Positions 22,143 to 35,800 of a stretch of 64,000 bases of DNA are shown one piece after another (position 1 is the first letter of the stretch; each line of letters opens with the position of its first letter). The stretch is from Cardiocondyla obscurior. Its lineage: Eukaryota > Arthropoda > Insecta > Hymenoptera > Formicidae. Location of the stretch: assembly GCF_019399895.1 (NCBI RefSeq), contig NC_091887.1:868001-932000 (forward strand), in the 5' to 3' direction. The notes below the pieces were generated by a model. The model saw only the letters and a program-made list of their open reading frames with translations. It ran no database searches and was not told the DNA's origin. A program made the position numbers and the translations under genes.

Positions 22143-25045
22143 GTACACGCATGTCCTTTGGTGCCACGACGTTGTTCAGTCTACAGTTAGATCACTCGTC
22201 CTACGCAGCACGCATACAGGTACGCACCGTGTACACGTGGTTGGAAAATATCCGACGATTAAAGTCGTCTGTTACTTCGGTCTAGCGTCTCCGATTAACG
22301 ATCTATAATGGGAGGGTATTTGCGAAGCCAATATTTGCGCGCAATACTCATAATACTCGCTACGCCGTGATTTAATGTCCGATCTGTGCTCTTCTACTGT
22401 ATCAATTTCTTATTTTTGTATCGTAAAGCACTTCCCTTTACGGGTACGACTTTGTCGTGATGGGTGGGCTCTAGTATCCTGAGAACTTTACTTAAGCAAA
22501 GCTCTCGTTCTGCTTAGACAAAGTTCAGAGGAAGCCAATGTACTCTCGCGATAGTAGCGAACATACGAAGGGTGGTCGGTTCGTCGGACGGTTTGCTCAG
22601 GAATGCCGTTCAAGTAATCGACCGGAAGAGTTTATTACGTTGATTTTTGCAAACGGGAGCACGGCACAGCAACGAACGTAAGACTGTACTGAGAAATTAA
22701 GTCTCGCAATTGTAATTAATTCGGTCGTGTGTTTCGCGAGTGCTCTTCGTGAGAAATAATTTTTCTTACACAACGTAATCGTTTTATCTTTAAAAATAAT
22801 TAACGACTAGAAATAATAAATGTTTTTTTTCTGATATTAATAAAATCAAAGTTAATACGAAAATTGTGCAGAATTTTAGAATTCATGTAGCGTGCAAATA
22901 TTTGCTACAGTTTATTTGACGTTTCAAGTATCTTCTTTATAGACTCATCTTTTCTTGCAGTCTTCCTTTTTCTTTCTTTTTTTTATTCATCTTTTTTTTC
23001 CGTGCTTTCTCTCGTCATCGTCGTGATTTCAACCCTGAAATATGTCCAAAACTTTACCTTCTCTTAGCCGGATAAACTGTCGATAGTAATAAAGTTTGAA
23101 AAGTATTATTAAATGTTTGAAACGTTACTTTTGGAAATTAATTTTCGTTTTTGTTGACTTTATCATGTTAATGATAAAACATATTAACACTTTCTTTAAT
23201 AATATATTTACAAAATTATCGCAACTAGTATAAAATAGGATTTTATCTAAATCTTCGTTCTAAAGAGAGAGAAAAATAGAAATGAATGATATAAATACAT
23301 TAAAGTTAACTTGCATTAATAATGACCCTAATAATTTCACGTCTTCCAACTGTTCATTATAAAAATTCATGTTTTTTTCTTAATCCAATTTGATCTCGGA
23401 TTTTCCTTTGCCAAACGGATAATCATTTCTGCAGCTCGTTATTTTAATTAACGCGCCACAACCGAACGACATTAGATCGGACCGTTGTTATGAATTTTTT
23501 TTTTATTGAGCCGAGCAATAATTAACGCGGCATCTCGTTATCCGAATTAATAACGCAGCGTCGCGTTCCTGATTTTGACGGCGTCAGAATATTTTTTTTT
23601 TTTTTTTGTTTTTTCTTTTTCCTACTCGCGATTGGTATTGTCCTTAAAGTGGATGAAGCACTCTTAGAAATGAGCGACGTACTCCTCTTAACATCCAGAT
23701 GAATAAATTGGCTTACGAACGAAATGTTAGCCAACTTGTTAACTTATTCACGGCAGATAAAAAAATCTTCAATAAAATCTAAATTACGTTGAAATAAAAT
23801 TAATTAAAAATTTTTTTAGTTTTGCTTCTGTTTTAATATTGTTTATTTGTTTTTAATATTTTTTTATTTGTTCCACCGAAAGATTGTATAATATATAAAA
23901 TATTACACATAATTGGAACAGCTTGCCCAAGTATTACCAACTTGTGTAATTTGCGCTATTTCCCCGAAAATGATTTTAACATGTATTAACATTTTGAAAT
24001 AATGTTTTTAATAATATTTCCCGCTGGATGTTTTTTAAATTGGTTCGGTTTTGAATTTGCGATTTAATCGCCGGGAATAATATTCTCGTAATTAAACTCC
24101 GCTTTCGTAGAATTTCGTGGAGTACCAAATCACTCGCGAGATAGCCATCGCTGGAATTAAATGCAATTAATATTCGTTGTGCGTTTTATCGTATTTGTGA
24201 AATGGATTCAATAATCTAAAACGAACACCACCGGCCTGGCGTGCTTTGTAAGTTGAGTTAATTAGGTCATTTTGTACTCGTTGGACCTCGAGACAGTTGA
24301 TTAAGCAACGTTAGTTTATTAATTTCGGTTAGTATATCGATAACATTTGCGTATAATTGTTACTGCTGCAATTTCCCAATATACACACCGCGCGGTATTT
24401 GCTATTACGCGGTGATCCGTTAGACGTCATCGAAATTAGGCGGATAATATGCTTCGCGATTCCTGCGCGGGTTTGCGACGATAAAAATTACAAGGACGGA
24501 TAAAATGCATAAGCTTGAGTAATTAACGGGCGCAAGTGCTAGCAAATGAAGCTCCTTCGTTATTCCTTGTTCTTAATGAATATTCGAAGTAGATGCCGGG
24601 AACGCGATTAACGTCGCACGCCAGTTAATCCTCAATTACGTATCGACCCCGCGTCGCACGCCGCTAATATCGCTGGGCGACTCATTCTAAATTTGGTCCC
24701 CGATAATTACATTCCGCTCGTCAGATCGCGCCGCCGCCATCTTACCCGTCAGCATAACTAATTTCATCCACTTCAAACTCCAATAAACTTCTAAATTTAC
24801 TCCTTTCCCTCGTCTTTTTAGCTAAATCCGCGAAAGGTCATTACTCCCCTGCTGCGAAAATAAAATATAAAAATGAAATTCGTTGTTGACTGCGCGTCCG
24901 AAGTTGTACGACCGCGAAATCGAGGCGAGCGTATCTCGTCGCGTAAGAAATGAAATTAAAATGTTATTTAAAAAAATAATTGTCTAGCATCCGTCTAGCG
25001 ACTGTCTCAGCACGGGCCACGTAGGGAGACAATTATCACTGACTA
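22143..25045. other. No gene seen; AT-rich with T runs
   Basis: The stretch holds T-rich runs near 22970-23000, 23500 and 23591, and otherwise AT-rich sequence with a few CpG-rich patches near 24420-24760. No domain-bearing frame or splice-consistent exon is seen. Confidence 0.55.
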
Positions 25046-25364
25046 ACAACGAGCTAGAATAGCTCGATATTTAAATTTTTTTCGCCGCGTGCTAATTTAC
25101 TACGAATACTGATCTATGCCTACGCGCGCTCGACTGCCGCGGTCGTTGACCTCCGGGCCCGCCGGCCGCCACGCGCGCCGTAAGCACGTGCGTTTACGTC
25201 GGCCGGCAGCCATGATGTTGCGTAACATGGCGGGGGACGCGCGGGCGGCGGGCCCGGCAACCAGCTGTCTCTGCAGTCGAACGCGCGTTGCATAGATCAG
25301 AACGAGTAGTAGACTTAGCACGCGGCGAAAAACGTTTAGATATCTTGCTTTTCTAGCTCGTTAA
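25046..25364. repeat. Foldback palindrome of about 320 bp with a GC-rich centre
   Basis: The left half starts AACGAGCTAGAATAGC near 25049 and runs through CGCCGCGTGCTAA and CTGATCTATGC. The right half carries the same landmarks inverted: GCATAGATCAG near 25290, TTAGCACGCGGCG near 25315 and CTAGCTCGTT near 25353. The outer 100 bp or so of each arm pair well, and the centre (about 25140-25270) is very GC- and CpG-rich. It resembles a foldback-type MITE. It has no coding capacity that I can support; a 73-codon minus frame here is a by-product of high GC. Confidence 0.8.
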
Positions 25365-26812
25365 TAATTAATAATAATTTTTTATTAGTTAGATAATTTG
25401 AGCGTTACATTTCTGGCTCATTTGTAAGTACTTAAGAGTTTTGCTAAACATCCACGAGACAGGCTACGAAGTTCCTAGTCGGGTGTATATGCGATATATC
25501 GAACGCCCCGCGGAATACTTAAAAATTATTACATTAAATCGAATCGGCCCCGCTCGAATTTTCACGAGCGCGCCGAAGATTTCCATTTAGCACTCCGATT
25601 GTATGGAAAATGAAATATCCGTATTGGAAGTACTCGGCGTATCGGTACGGCGATACCATCGAATGCAACGCTAATTCCCATGGCGCTATATATTTGTGGT
25701 CCCGAGCTCTGCGCGAGCCGATATCGACCGAAAACCGGTTAAATATAGCGTTACGCGACCGTCGCGGCACAAGTAGTTACAACCCGTCGCGATGCCAGAC
25801 CGAGAAACAAACACGCGCACACGCACGAGTCCACCCCGCGTAAACTAGCAGCCGTGAGAATGTAACCATCGCGTTCACCAAATCCTTTGTACACAGACTC
25901 GGTTATACCGAATCAGTGATATTTCGCTCGGTTTGTTCCCAAATCGAAGATCCGAGGAGCTCGCGTTCCGGCAATCCTAAAACGAAGATGCTGCCGCGTG
26001 TTCTACTCCTTTGATTGCCACAATTAAATTAAATTAATCCGCAATAAGAGATCGCGGAGATGGGAATAAATGTAGAACTGCAACCTTCCTTCCGCGCTCC
26101 TCGTAAATAAAATTTTATTCGACGCTAACTAAAAAGCATCCGTCATCAGATATCGTTATTGCGCCCCTTTGTGTCGCGCTATACATTTTCGGCTATTATC
26201 CGCGGGAAGAAACGTGCGTGTGCGCCGTATCGGTGATCGTTGTTGCGCTCCTTTCGATCCATCTTTTATATTTTCGGTGGGCCGCGAAGGGGTTGGGAGT
26301 GTCAAGGGGTGGGCGAGAAAGCGTTCCGATATCGACAGGAATATATTTTGAGCGCATTTGGAAATGCCATGAATTTTATTCCCGTTGCCGCGCTGTTGGA
26401 TAGCGAAGAACAAATAAGGCCGTTTAGAAAATAGGGTCTATACAGAGTGATTCACGTACGATGGATATACATAAATTTTAGAATCTTATCTCTTGCCTTT
26501 TCTGTGATCATAAAGATTCACGTAAACGCGCCTCGCTTTTTGCGCGGATACCGTCAAACCAATTGCGCTTCGCTCTTTGTCGTCGCACACAAATTTCAGA
26601 GTGTAAATGTGATAAACTGGAAAAGAGAGAAAGAGAGAGAGAGAGAGAAAGAGTGGAAAAGGGAGAACGCGGCAGTCGCGGATTTTGATGTCGCGAGGAG
26701 GATATTATGACGTCGAGGAAACATTGTCGTATCCTGCGCGGGACATTTTGACATCATAATAATACGAGCGAGCGGTCTTCGGCTTAGCATAGTATGTAAA
26801 ATGACATAAATA
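25365..26812. other. No gene seen; includes a GA microsatellite and an isolated repeat end
   Basis: The stretch holds CpG-rich DNA and a GA-rich run at about 26621-26655. TACAGAGTGATTCACG near 26441 resembles the ends of the GGGTG-type elements but has no clear partner, so it may be a broken copy. Three overlapping frames at 26169-26434 lie on one strand and another on the opposite strand; none has a domain. Confidence 0.5.
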
Positions 26813-27098
26813 CTGGGTGTAGCTAAAAATCGCGTCGTTTTCAGCAGTACAATAAATATACATTTTTATTTTGTTGAATTAACATTATTTGAACAATTTT
26901 ATTAAAAGACTTCGGTTACGTATTAAAATATTTTATTAGCCTGAAGATGATTTAAATGCCAGATAACAAGATGCGCGATATCTTAAGATGTTTAGAGAGT
27001 TTTAAAAAATGGTTGGAGGACTAGAAGGTAAAATTAAAAATTGCATCAGGCTGATTTTTAGAAAACGCCCATTATTAGTTTCCCAAGTCACCTTGTAT
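26813..27098. mobile_element. Short inverted-repeat element of about 290 bp, GGGTG-type ends
   Basis: The left end reads ATACTGGGTGTAGCTAAAAA and the right end, inverted, ATACAAGGTGACTTGGGAAA. The match is partial (TAC, GGTG and a shared A-rich part), the interior is AT-rich and there is no transposase frame. It is grouped with the elements at 19645 and 55029 by length and end motif. The weaker end match makes this the least certain of the three. Confidence 0.4.
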
Positions 27099-30000
27099 AT
27101 GACGAGTGTGCAACGTTACCTTTCCTTTAGACATTCATGCAACTGAAATGCAAACAAAGAATTTATTTCCGCAAAATTATTTCCGTCATCCGCCGGCAAC
27201 AGAGTAAATAGAGTGTGGGCAAGAGAAAGCGCATTACACAAGATACGTAATAGCAGCAAGGATTTACTTTGAATGTTAATTGCATTTTTTTTCTAATAAA
27301 ATTTATTCGAAGACTTTGTATTATTAAGTCGAAATTATACTACCATAAAAGAAGTGATATAAGAGAAAGAAAATGAAAGAAACAAGAAGGAAGGAGCGGA
27401 AGAGCACAAAAAAAAAAAAGAAGAGCAGGTGAAAAGGCGAGATGAGAAAAGAGAGGAGGAAAAGAAAAGTAAAAAGAAAAATGTAAAAGTAGTGTTACAT
27501 ACCAAAAATATATTATCGTCTAACAACATTGCTCGAAAAAGAGAGTATTATTAAATTTTTTGATATTTCTAAGCATTTCGTTCTTTTGCACTTATTCGTA
27601 ATTGCTTTTACTACTACTATTTTAATATTTTTTTTTTTCCAATAATTCCTTGCTGCAGAAAATTAAACTATCTGTTTTAATTAACGTATTAGAATTTTTT
27701 AAACGCAGCCCGCATTACTTGCTCCGCGCAGAACAATTTTATTAAAAAAAAAAAAATATGTTCTACGTGCATATTTTGATCCGCAAAATCGGATATTGAT
27801 CTTTTACAAAGCAGGTATACCGGCCATCCAGAAAAGCCGTATATACGTACATACATATGTACATACGTGCTAACATATCACTCACTTGCTACGCAACGTT
27901 GTAATTCAAAAAATTGTCATTTTTCAATTGCTCGCGAAAGAATAGTGGGAATTCAATAAATAAATAAAAATGTATGCGTATAGCTGGGTATTTTTGTTTT
28001 CGTACGTTTAACAAAATTTAAAAATAACATCGCAGATTTTTTACTATATAATTCTCTGATTCAAGGACAATTATGATACATTGTATGCACGCGCGACGAA
28101 CGTAGTAGCGCGCGTGAACTTTCATCTCACAATCGGGCGGTCCTCCGACCATTTTCTATAAACCCCAGGTCGTTCATCCGTACGGCACACCCGGGGAAAA
28201 ATTGAAAAATGACCACCGACGAAAAAGCACTGATTTATCTTGCGGCGACTCGCACTAATCTCCGTCTTCAGCTCAACAGTTACTTTATCCCCGCGCCGCC
28301 CTTTTCTGTTTCGATGCAACTTTTACCGCTAGAATATACCAAGAGTAATCTCTACTTAGGTTTTTAATTAGAAACCGTAAAGAATAGGGGATATCTCAGA
28401 AATTATTGTAAAAAGAACGCAGCGTACAGATTTACGTAAAAAAATAAAGAAAGAAAATAAGGTCGTCGTTTCAGGACGCGATAATGCATGAAAAAAGAAT
28501 TTGAACGTATTCCGTCGTTGCTCGTAGATACTACTCGAGGCGTCGGAGTTCTAGTCGTCGCGTTTGATCGTCCAGGTGAAATAAGAAATTCCCGATGATG
28601 ATATCAAAAATCGACTCTAAGGAGTTTTCAAACGAGTTTTTGACGACGTCGCGCGCGCGGCGCAAAGGGCGCGAATCTACGGATTCGCGCGAGAAGTATG
28701 TACGCGAAGTCGAGTAACGAGAGAGAGCAACGAAGAGAGAAAGAGAAGTGCGCGGCGGGATAAGCAATGATGCCTCGTTCTTTTTTCAATACCGATGCGG
28801 CTTTCCATCGTCGTGTCGCTCGAGGTTCGTATCAAAGCGCGCGACGATAGCACGTCGAGCCGTTCCGCGCGAGGAAAATCTCGTTTTATTCAATCCGATG
28901 GCAAGCACTGACTGAGAGACGCTGTGCATTTCTCGCAGATAAGATCGTTCTCAAAGCCAGACCTGCCGATAATATTCTCCACTGTGTTCGATACAGGTCT
29001 AATCGGTCAAGCTGTTCCGAAAGAAAAAGAAAAAAAAAAAAGAAAAAGAAAGCAGCAGTCGATTACTTTACTTGATTCTAATTAATCTTTTAGAATATGT
29101 ACCCGTACGTTCTCGCGTGAATTAATTTATAAATTATGTTTACGGTATGCTCATCGTTATAAAATATCCAGCACGCTTCTATATATTTTTATTATTTTTA
29201 TTATTTGCGTCGCGGAACGATTGTCCACACCAGACGTCTTTATGGCGTTCGAGATTAATGAAATGTCGGGCGGTACATTGTCGGGAATGGAAGCGATCGT
29301 TTTGCATTGCTTATATCTGCTTCTGTGGCTTAGTGAAGCGCATTACGCGAGCACTTCCGGTAAGGTTCACCAAGAACCAACTTGCCAGAAACTTACTGGG
29401 CCCCCGTGGGCGATTCTATGATTCCGAACTGCTGCAGCGGTGAACATCTCGTCCCCGATATCATCGACTGCTTCCACGTCTCCCGCATCTCTCTCGCGTA
29501 TCGTCGTTTGCTGTTTACTGCGACGAAGTTACGAGCCTCGAGTGACAAATTGACGCAATTATTAATTAATCTCGCAAGTACGGGAAAGGCTCAGGCGAGG
29601 ATCGACTTTTGCGCGCGGAAAACGCAAACCGTGTTTTTGCATAAATATATCATTATAATTATAAGTTGCAGCGTTTATTTACACGTCGGAATACTTAATG
29701 ACAACAACAAATACTAAAAAATTAATCGTTCCATTCATTTCTCAACGTTCCTCGTGGGGCGCGCTGAAAGGAACGACAAATACGACTGCCCATGAGCGCC
29801 GAGTTTTGCTTTTGCGTTAAATTTTACGCTATTTAATTATGCCCAACTCATCGCATCGCTTTCAACTAAGTCGCGTCGGGAATTGCTCGTATTTATTATG
29901 CGATTATACAAAGCAAAATAATTGAAGCGCCGCGAGTAATGACGGCGTACTAGCCCAGCAATATTATATTTGCAATTTGTCACATTTTGGTAGCTAAAAT

Positions 30001-31899
30001 TTTTCTATAAAGAATAATTTACTTATTTTTAATATCGCTAAATAAAATGATGGTAACAAATAGGAATTGATGAGAATAGCGAGAGTTTTAATCCAACAGA
30101 GGTACTTAGGAGTGATAAAACGATAGATACGCTTCTCGTTTTTTTTTTTTTTACTTTTTTTTGTACCGTGCAACTGAAATATGTACGCCAAAAGATAGTA
30201 AGAGGACCGGGGTTGAACTAGCTAGCTGCAAGACGAGAGACACCGAGGAAGGAGGGCAAAACCTAGTCGCGGGAATAAGAGAGGCACGGACCTAAAGGGG
30301 GTTCGTTTTAGAGCGACGCCCTTGTACGCTTCATCAATCTTCGCTTTGCGCAAGAGGACTAACGACGTTGCGAGATAAACGGAGTGACTAGGCAGCGAGG
30401 AATCTTGGTATTCCGGGAGGAACTCCCTTATCAGCGCGGACGAAGTTTAGGGTGGCGAAAGTGCGACGCGCGGGGATAGGAAAAGAATCTCCGACCAAAG
30501 CGCAAAAGAATCGCGGTTACATTTAGTCTCTCGGTCCCGGGTTCTTGATCTTTTAGCAGGGCGATTTTATTTTCAACGTTTAAAATCGGACTCGCCTTTC
30601 AACGGAAAAGTTTTCCAGCGGCAACAACGATTTAGTTAAAATATTATCTTTTTTTTTTTTTAATACTTTGTCTCTTACAGCGCGATGTTAAACGTACCGC
30701 GAATTACTGCGCGAATCGGTGAACGTAAAGGGTCGATGAACTCGGGCGAGAAAAAGTTCTAAAATGCGTCGCGAAGAGGTGAAAGAGTATTGCTATGAAT
30801 CGCGATTTCTTTCGGTTAACCATTTCGCGAGTGAATGCCGGCATCGCTATGTAATGTGAAGTATAAACTCGCACGTCCGAAAGTATGGCTGCGCAAAGCG
30901 AAGGGAAAGAGGTAAATACAGGCGGGTTTGTGCTTGCGAGCAACCGTGGACACCATGCCAGGTGGTGGTAAGGTGGATATTGCTATTCCGCAAATGCCAG
31001 CCACGCCTTTCTTTTTCTCTCTCTTCTCTCTCTCCCTCTGTCGTGCCACGTAGATGCACAGGCGCAGCCTCTTAAAGAGCCACTGAAGTATTCTTCAGAG
31101 GACAAGAGGAGGCGATACTGCGAATATCGACGGATTTTTCTTAAGAGAGCATGCGTATATTCGCTCCGACGTGTTCATCTTTCCTAAAAAAAAATCGACG
31201 TATTTCTCAAACACGTATATTACATATTTTTTTTTTTTTTTTACGTCTACGTTACATTTCGATAAAAAAATAGTTTATCGTACACTATCCATCTAGGCTT
31301 CACTTATAGCCATTTATATTTACAAAATGCAATGTTATCTAAAACGATTTTACGGATGTATAACGTTGCTACATTGGAAAATGTGCAGATTCAATTTGTA
31401 AATTTAGGAATTTTTATTAACGGCGACAATTTACTTAAAAAATAATGACGACATTATTTTCATGTTGATTCTACATATAATATCTAGCTTAATTAATTAT
31501 TATATTGTGCATGCCAGTTATTCGTCATAATTAGTCATATAATTAAAATACGTCCTTTAATTAAATTAATGCAATTATTTTAATCGTATAATTAAAATCC
31601 TATAATTGAAATATAATATTAAATTTTCCAAAACTCGGGAGTTTGTATGCTCATAATCAAAATTGTCTAATCGCCAATAATTTTTTTTTTTTCCACAAAC
31701 GTGTCGACATTACCGAGAGCGCGATAAAAATCACTTTTCCTTAATTCATACAATTACTAGCTTTGTGATTTTGATAATAGACAACTGTTTCTTTATTTAA
31801 TTAAAAAAAAAAAAAATTAGAGACGCGAATATATTTTTTTAAACGGTGTGAATTATTTTTTGCATCTCTGCAATTAAAACTTTTATTTGTATGTTACAG
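27099..31899. other. No supported gene; purine- and pyrimidine-rich runs
   Basis: The stretch holds a purine-rich block at about 27355-27490, a palindromic ACATAC/GTATGT run near 27845-27870, CpG-rich patches at 28100-28320, 28500-28870 and 30190-30560, and T runs near 30138, 30648 and 31225. Frames at 29147-29717 (+) lack a domain and overlap one another. An acceptor-like CTCTTACAG at about 30672-30680 has no matching donor or frame. Confidence 0.45.
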
Positions 31900-31940
31900 A
31901 ATCATCGTATTTGCAGAACTCCACCGCTGCGCATCGGCCA
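31900..31940 (+). other. Microexon-like cassette 1 (41 bp)
   Basis: A 41 bp segment is flanked by a pyrimidine-rich tract ending GTTACAG and by a GTGAGT donor. It aligns with the 42 bp segment at 32767-32808 over nearly its whole length, including ACTCC(A/G)CCGCTGCGCATCG, with a one-base length difference. It therefore looks like a duplicated exon whose frame is now off by one relative to its partner. Expression is unproven. Confidence 0.45.
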
Positions 31941-32403
31941 GTGAGTGTAATTTTTTTTTTCTTTTCTACTAACACTAGGGGAGTTTTATTTCACTCGGAA
32001 AAAAATAATATTAATATCGCGATATAAAATAAAATAATGTAATTCAATCCCATAACCGCGTATTGAATAAAAAAATAATATTAATGAAAATAAAAGGTTT
32101 GCGGAATGTGCGTGATTATTTTAATTAATTTGCGTTATTAGACATTGAATAGCCATATACATATAATTTAATATTTTGTTAATACAGCTTAGTGCTCCCA
32201 GATTAAAACGATAACTTTTGTTTTGTTTAAGTGAAGTTCTATGAAGAAATCAACGTGCCGTTCTTATTGCTGATTAAAGTGAACATACGAACTGCAGTCG
32301 TCGGCCGTTTTTTTGCGAGCATCGTAAATAATTGGACGAGTAAATTTGTACGATTTTTAAAAATGGAAGTGTGGTGAAATATCTCAAGACTGTGCATGGA
32401 AGG

Positions 32404-32478
32404 ATGACTCGTCACGTCCCAGCTGAGAGGAGGAGGAGGCCTCGGACAGGCATCTTGCTTCGGCGGAGCAACTTTAAA
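32404..32478 (+). other. Possible small coding exon upstream of cassette 2
   Basis: ATG at 32404 opens a 25-codon arginine-rich stretch (containing AERRRRPRTGILLRRSNFK) that runs to AAA followed by GTAAGC, a good donor, in phase 0. Cassette 2 also starts in phase 0, so the two would join without a stop and give RRSNFK followed by NRRRC. This phase agreement is the only support; I do not recognise the peptide and find no downstream exons. Confidence 0.3.
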
Positions 32479-32766
32479 GTAAGCATCGCTTTTTATTTCA
32501 ATAAAATTGTTTCTTTTTTTTTTTTACTATTTATTAAAATCGCTTTATTTCATTTTACAATCAGAAATAGTAAAGTTTAATTATCGGTAAAGAAAATTAT
32601 TTTTTATTCTGGAAAAATTTAATCTGTTAAAATCCTTGTTCAAGTTATTAAATAACTTTTAATTGCTTGATTTAAAAACTTATTAGAGGCATGTCAAATT
32701 TTATTTACACAATTTACATTACTTCAATCGTCTCTACAATTTAAATTTTTTAATTGTTTGTTACAG

Positions 32767-32808
32767 AATCGTCGTAGGTGCATAACTCCGCCGCTGCGCA
32801 TCGAACCG
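32767..32808 (+). other. Microexon-like cassette 2 (42 bp)
   Basis: Exactly 42 bases lie between TTGTTTGTTACAG and GTGAGTCAG and encode NRRRCITPPLRIEP in phase 0. It is similar to the cassette at 31900-31940, and the surrounding intron-like DNA is AT-rich and not duplicated. Conservation of this short segment plus both splice sites suggests a duplicated, possibly alternatively used exon of a + strand gene that I cannot trace further. Confidence 0.45.
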
Positions 32809-35800
32809 GTGAGTCAGACACATTTTTTTTAGCATGACTGCGTTACGGTATCAACGATTTATAATTGTACAAATCGTACAATTGAACAAAAATTAAAAAA
32901 AAAAATTCTAATATGTAAAAGCACATAGAACAATTAATATAAATAATATTAAAACAAAATTCGCGTAATTCATACATAATACGTTTAACAGCTGATACTA
33001 ATAATTACATATTAATTACCGCGGTCCTTAATAAATATTATCAAAGCGTCACGATATCTTTATCGTTAGGACCTATCAAACAACAATTTTTTAATAATCA
33101 CGTTTGCTCTCGCGAACCAAGCCAAGCGTAAAACTTAATTAACTCCGCGGAAAAGCAGCAAACAATGAAATCTCCACGTCTTCCTTTTTTTTTTTTTTTT
33201 TTTTTTTTCTTTTTAACTGGGACTTAATAATTTCGTATATATCAACGATAGAATGCGGAAAGGGACCGCGCGACGCGACAGGGTAACTAATAATGCCTCG
33301 CTGCTGCAGGCGCAAATATTCCATTGTTTAGAGTGGTAAGCGAAACTTCGGTGGGCCACATTTCCCGCGCGCCTACGCCCATGAGACACGGCAAACAAAC
33401 ACAAAAGAGCACATTGCGTTTCTACGTGCGAGACAGCTCGGGGATGCTGGGATAGAGGGGTTGGGAGGGACGTGACGGAGGGTAGCGGAGAATATCTTTG
33501 TCGAGTCGCCCGTCGCGGCAGGCAGCCTTTAATATATTTGACAAAGTTTCGGGCTTTCGAGAGTGTGGATGCGGGGCTCGTAAATCCTCGCCTCTAAAAC
33601 TATGCGCGGGGATAAGTCTTCGTTTCGAAAACTTTTTCCCCCGGTATATCACGATCACGCGAGATACATTTTTACGATCCCTTGTACATATTAACCATTG
33701 TTCCTTTTTGCCGCTCGCGCCTTTCCTCCTTTACTCCGTCGCGAGCAATTGTTGGCCACTGCCCGGATTAGCTGATATCGACTTCTCTATCACATCCGAT
33801 ATTATCGCTGAATTAATCGGAAAATATGGCAAAATAACGAATTTACGGTAAATAAATAAGCTATTCGCGTTTAAATTGAATATTAAATTTGCAAATGTAA
33901 AACTAAATGACGGAGACAATTTGTTGCGCTCTACGTATGCGTTATTTCATGCATCAAAATAATGTAATTGTATATACGCAAAGTTTTAATTGTGCGTGAC
34001 TCCCCGAAAATACGTAGCGGAACAACGCTTTTCTGGGAACACCCTGTTCCCATTTCGGGCATGAATTATTTAACTGGATTTTCAAACTGCGAAATTTTCG
34101 ATATTCCGAGGATACATCGCTAATGCACATTATCTTCGAATGTGATACTTATACTTTTGAATTTTGAAATTAGCGTTCGAGTTTCTAGCGGTAGATAACA
34201 CCAGTATCTACTTTGTTTGAGTTTAGTGGCGCTAGGTAACGGTTCTGTACATTAATTCGGTGCGAACTTTCTGCAGGGAATGACTGATCAACAATCATTT
34301 GAATTTAGCTAAACCGCGAGTCCGAGTTTCATATTACGTTACAAACATTCACAAACATTTGTATATCGGACACGTTCGTTGGAAAATATTTCTAAAAAAT
34401 TGAAAAACAAGTACTTCCCGTTCCTTTTTTTTCTTTTATATTTTATTAAAGAAATCATCATCGATTTATAGAACCTACTTTTATCAAATACATCCTCTAA
34501 GTAATCTACGTGAATTTTTCAAATAGTCGTAGTATATGCAAAGAGAATCGATGTTTCTTTGAACAGGTGCAATTTCTGATAAAAAAAAAATTTCTACCGC
34601 GTTCTACCGCGTTTCGTGATCTCGCTCTAGTATCTCTCACGTCAAAATTACAAATAGCGTCAAAGCAATTGATTTCCGGGAATTTATCTTGGAAACGAGA
34701 GTGCCATCTGTCTCGCTTTTCATCCGACCGGCAAAGCAGGCGTTGCATTTGTACTCGCGCGAGTCATCAATTTCAACATTACATCGCGTTGCGTTTCGCT
34801 AGTAAGGAACAGCGTCATGATCGTGGGCGCAATTTGCCCCAGGGCGTAATCAATGCAATGCAGCGAGGGTGGCTTGGAAATTCCACGATCGGCAGAGCGA
34901 ATGTGGGTTGTTGGGATAGAGAGAGGTGCATTCGTTCGCCTGTAAAGATTACCTCGTCGTTCGATTGTTTCCTGTGTCATTTGAGCAGGAGTTTCGTATG
35001 CCTCCAAAAAGAACAGAAACCCAAAGCAATACCAATTTAACGTCGTATAAACCAAAAATGACGTTACTTTATTATAATTCGGTCAGTACGACGTTAGATT
35101 AATATTACTTTGACTTCGGGTTCTCCTTTGACGATCCATTCGCTTCCACTTTCGGTCGTTCGATTTTCCAGTCTCGCAAACTACTTTTAATGCCCCGAAA
35201 ACCACACGAAAATAGTTTCGACGGAAATGACTTTTTTTTTTTCTTTTTTTTTCATCCATCGATTTCGGGATCTATCGTCCGGTTGTCATTTCCTGACGAT
35301 CGTGATAATACGCTCGTAATTTCTCACTTGGCGCAGCGAAAGCGCGGCAAATAAATTGTATCGATTCGATCAACTGTGCGTTTCCGCGGGCGAAATGAAT
35401 CGCAACGCGTAACAATGACGGGACCGAGGGTTTTGCTATCGAGGCGACGTGAGCTAACAATGCGATGCGCTGCTTTGTAATATGGTTAACGAGTGATGTC
35501 ATTTCCGTCGCAAAACGCAGGAACAGAACATTGACGAGCACTTCCGCTATACGCACGAGCCGCAATTTCGATTGCATTAACAAGCAACTTTTTGTCCACG
35601 GGGGGATGTTTTCATGTTTCATAATCGTATGACGGTCTAAAAGCGACGTAAAAACTTCGCGAGATATTTCTTTTTTTTTTTTTTTAAACCAAGCTACGAA
35701 TTGATTTCTGAAACCTTAGAAAATGCAAACTGCAGGCTTCTATTTTATAGGCCTATTTAATGAAGAAGTCGCAAGCGCATTTTATTAAAAAAAAAATTTT

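Noticed and set aside
21859..22308. 149-codon + frame
   Set aside because: It spans the inverted repeat at 21949-22142 and has no domain; the frame is explained by the GC-rich arms.
32371..32403. Upstream GTG start for the 32404 frame
   Set aside because: A non-ATG start has no support; the first in-frame ATG is at 32404.
34035..34051. GGGAACACCCTGTTCCC as the end of another GGGTG-type element
   Set aside because: No partner end lies about 300 bases to either side, so it is kept only as a short hairpin.
34510..35055. 176-codon + frame and 111-codon - frame
   Set aside because: They overlap on opposite strands; the first starts with GTG and lacks an early ATG, and neither has a domain or splice partner.
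35272..35622. 116-codon minus-strand frame with an ATG
   Set aside because: Protein-like at first sight, but no recognisable family and no adjoining exon, and frames of this length are expected in CpG-rich patches.
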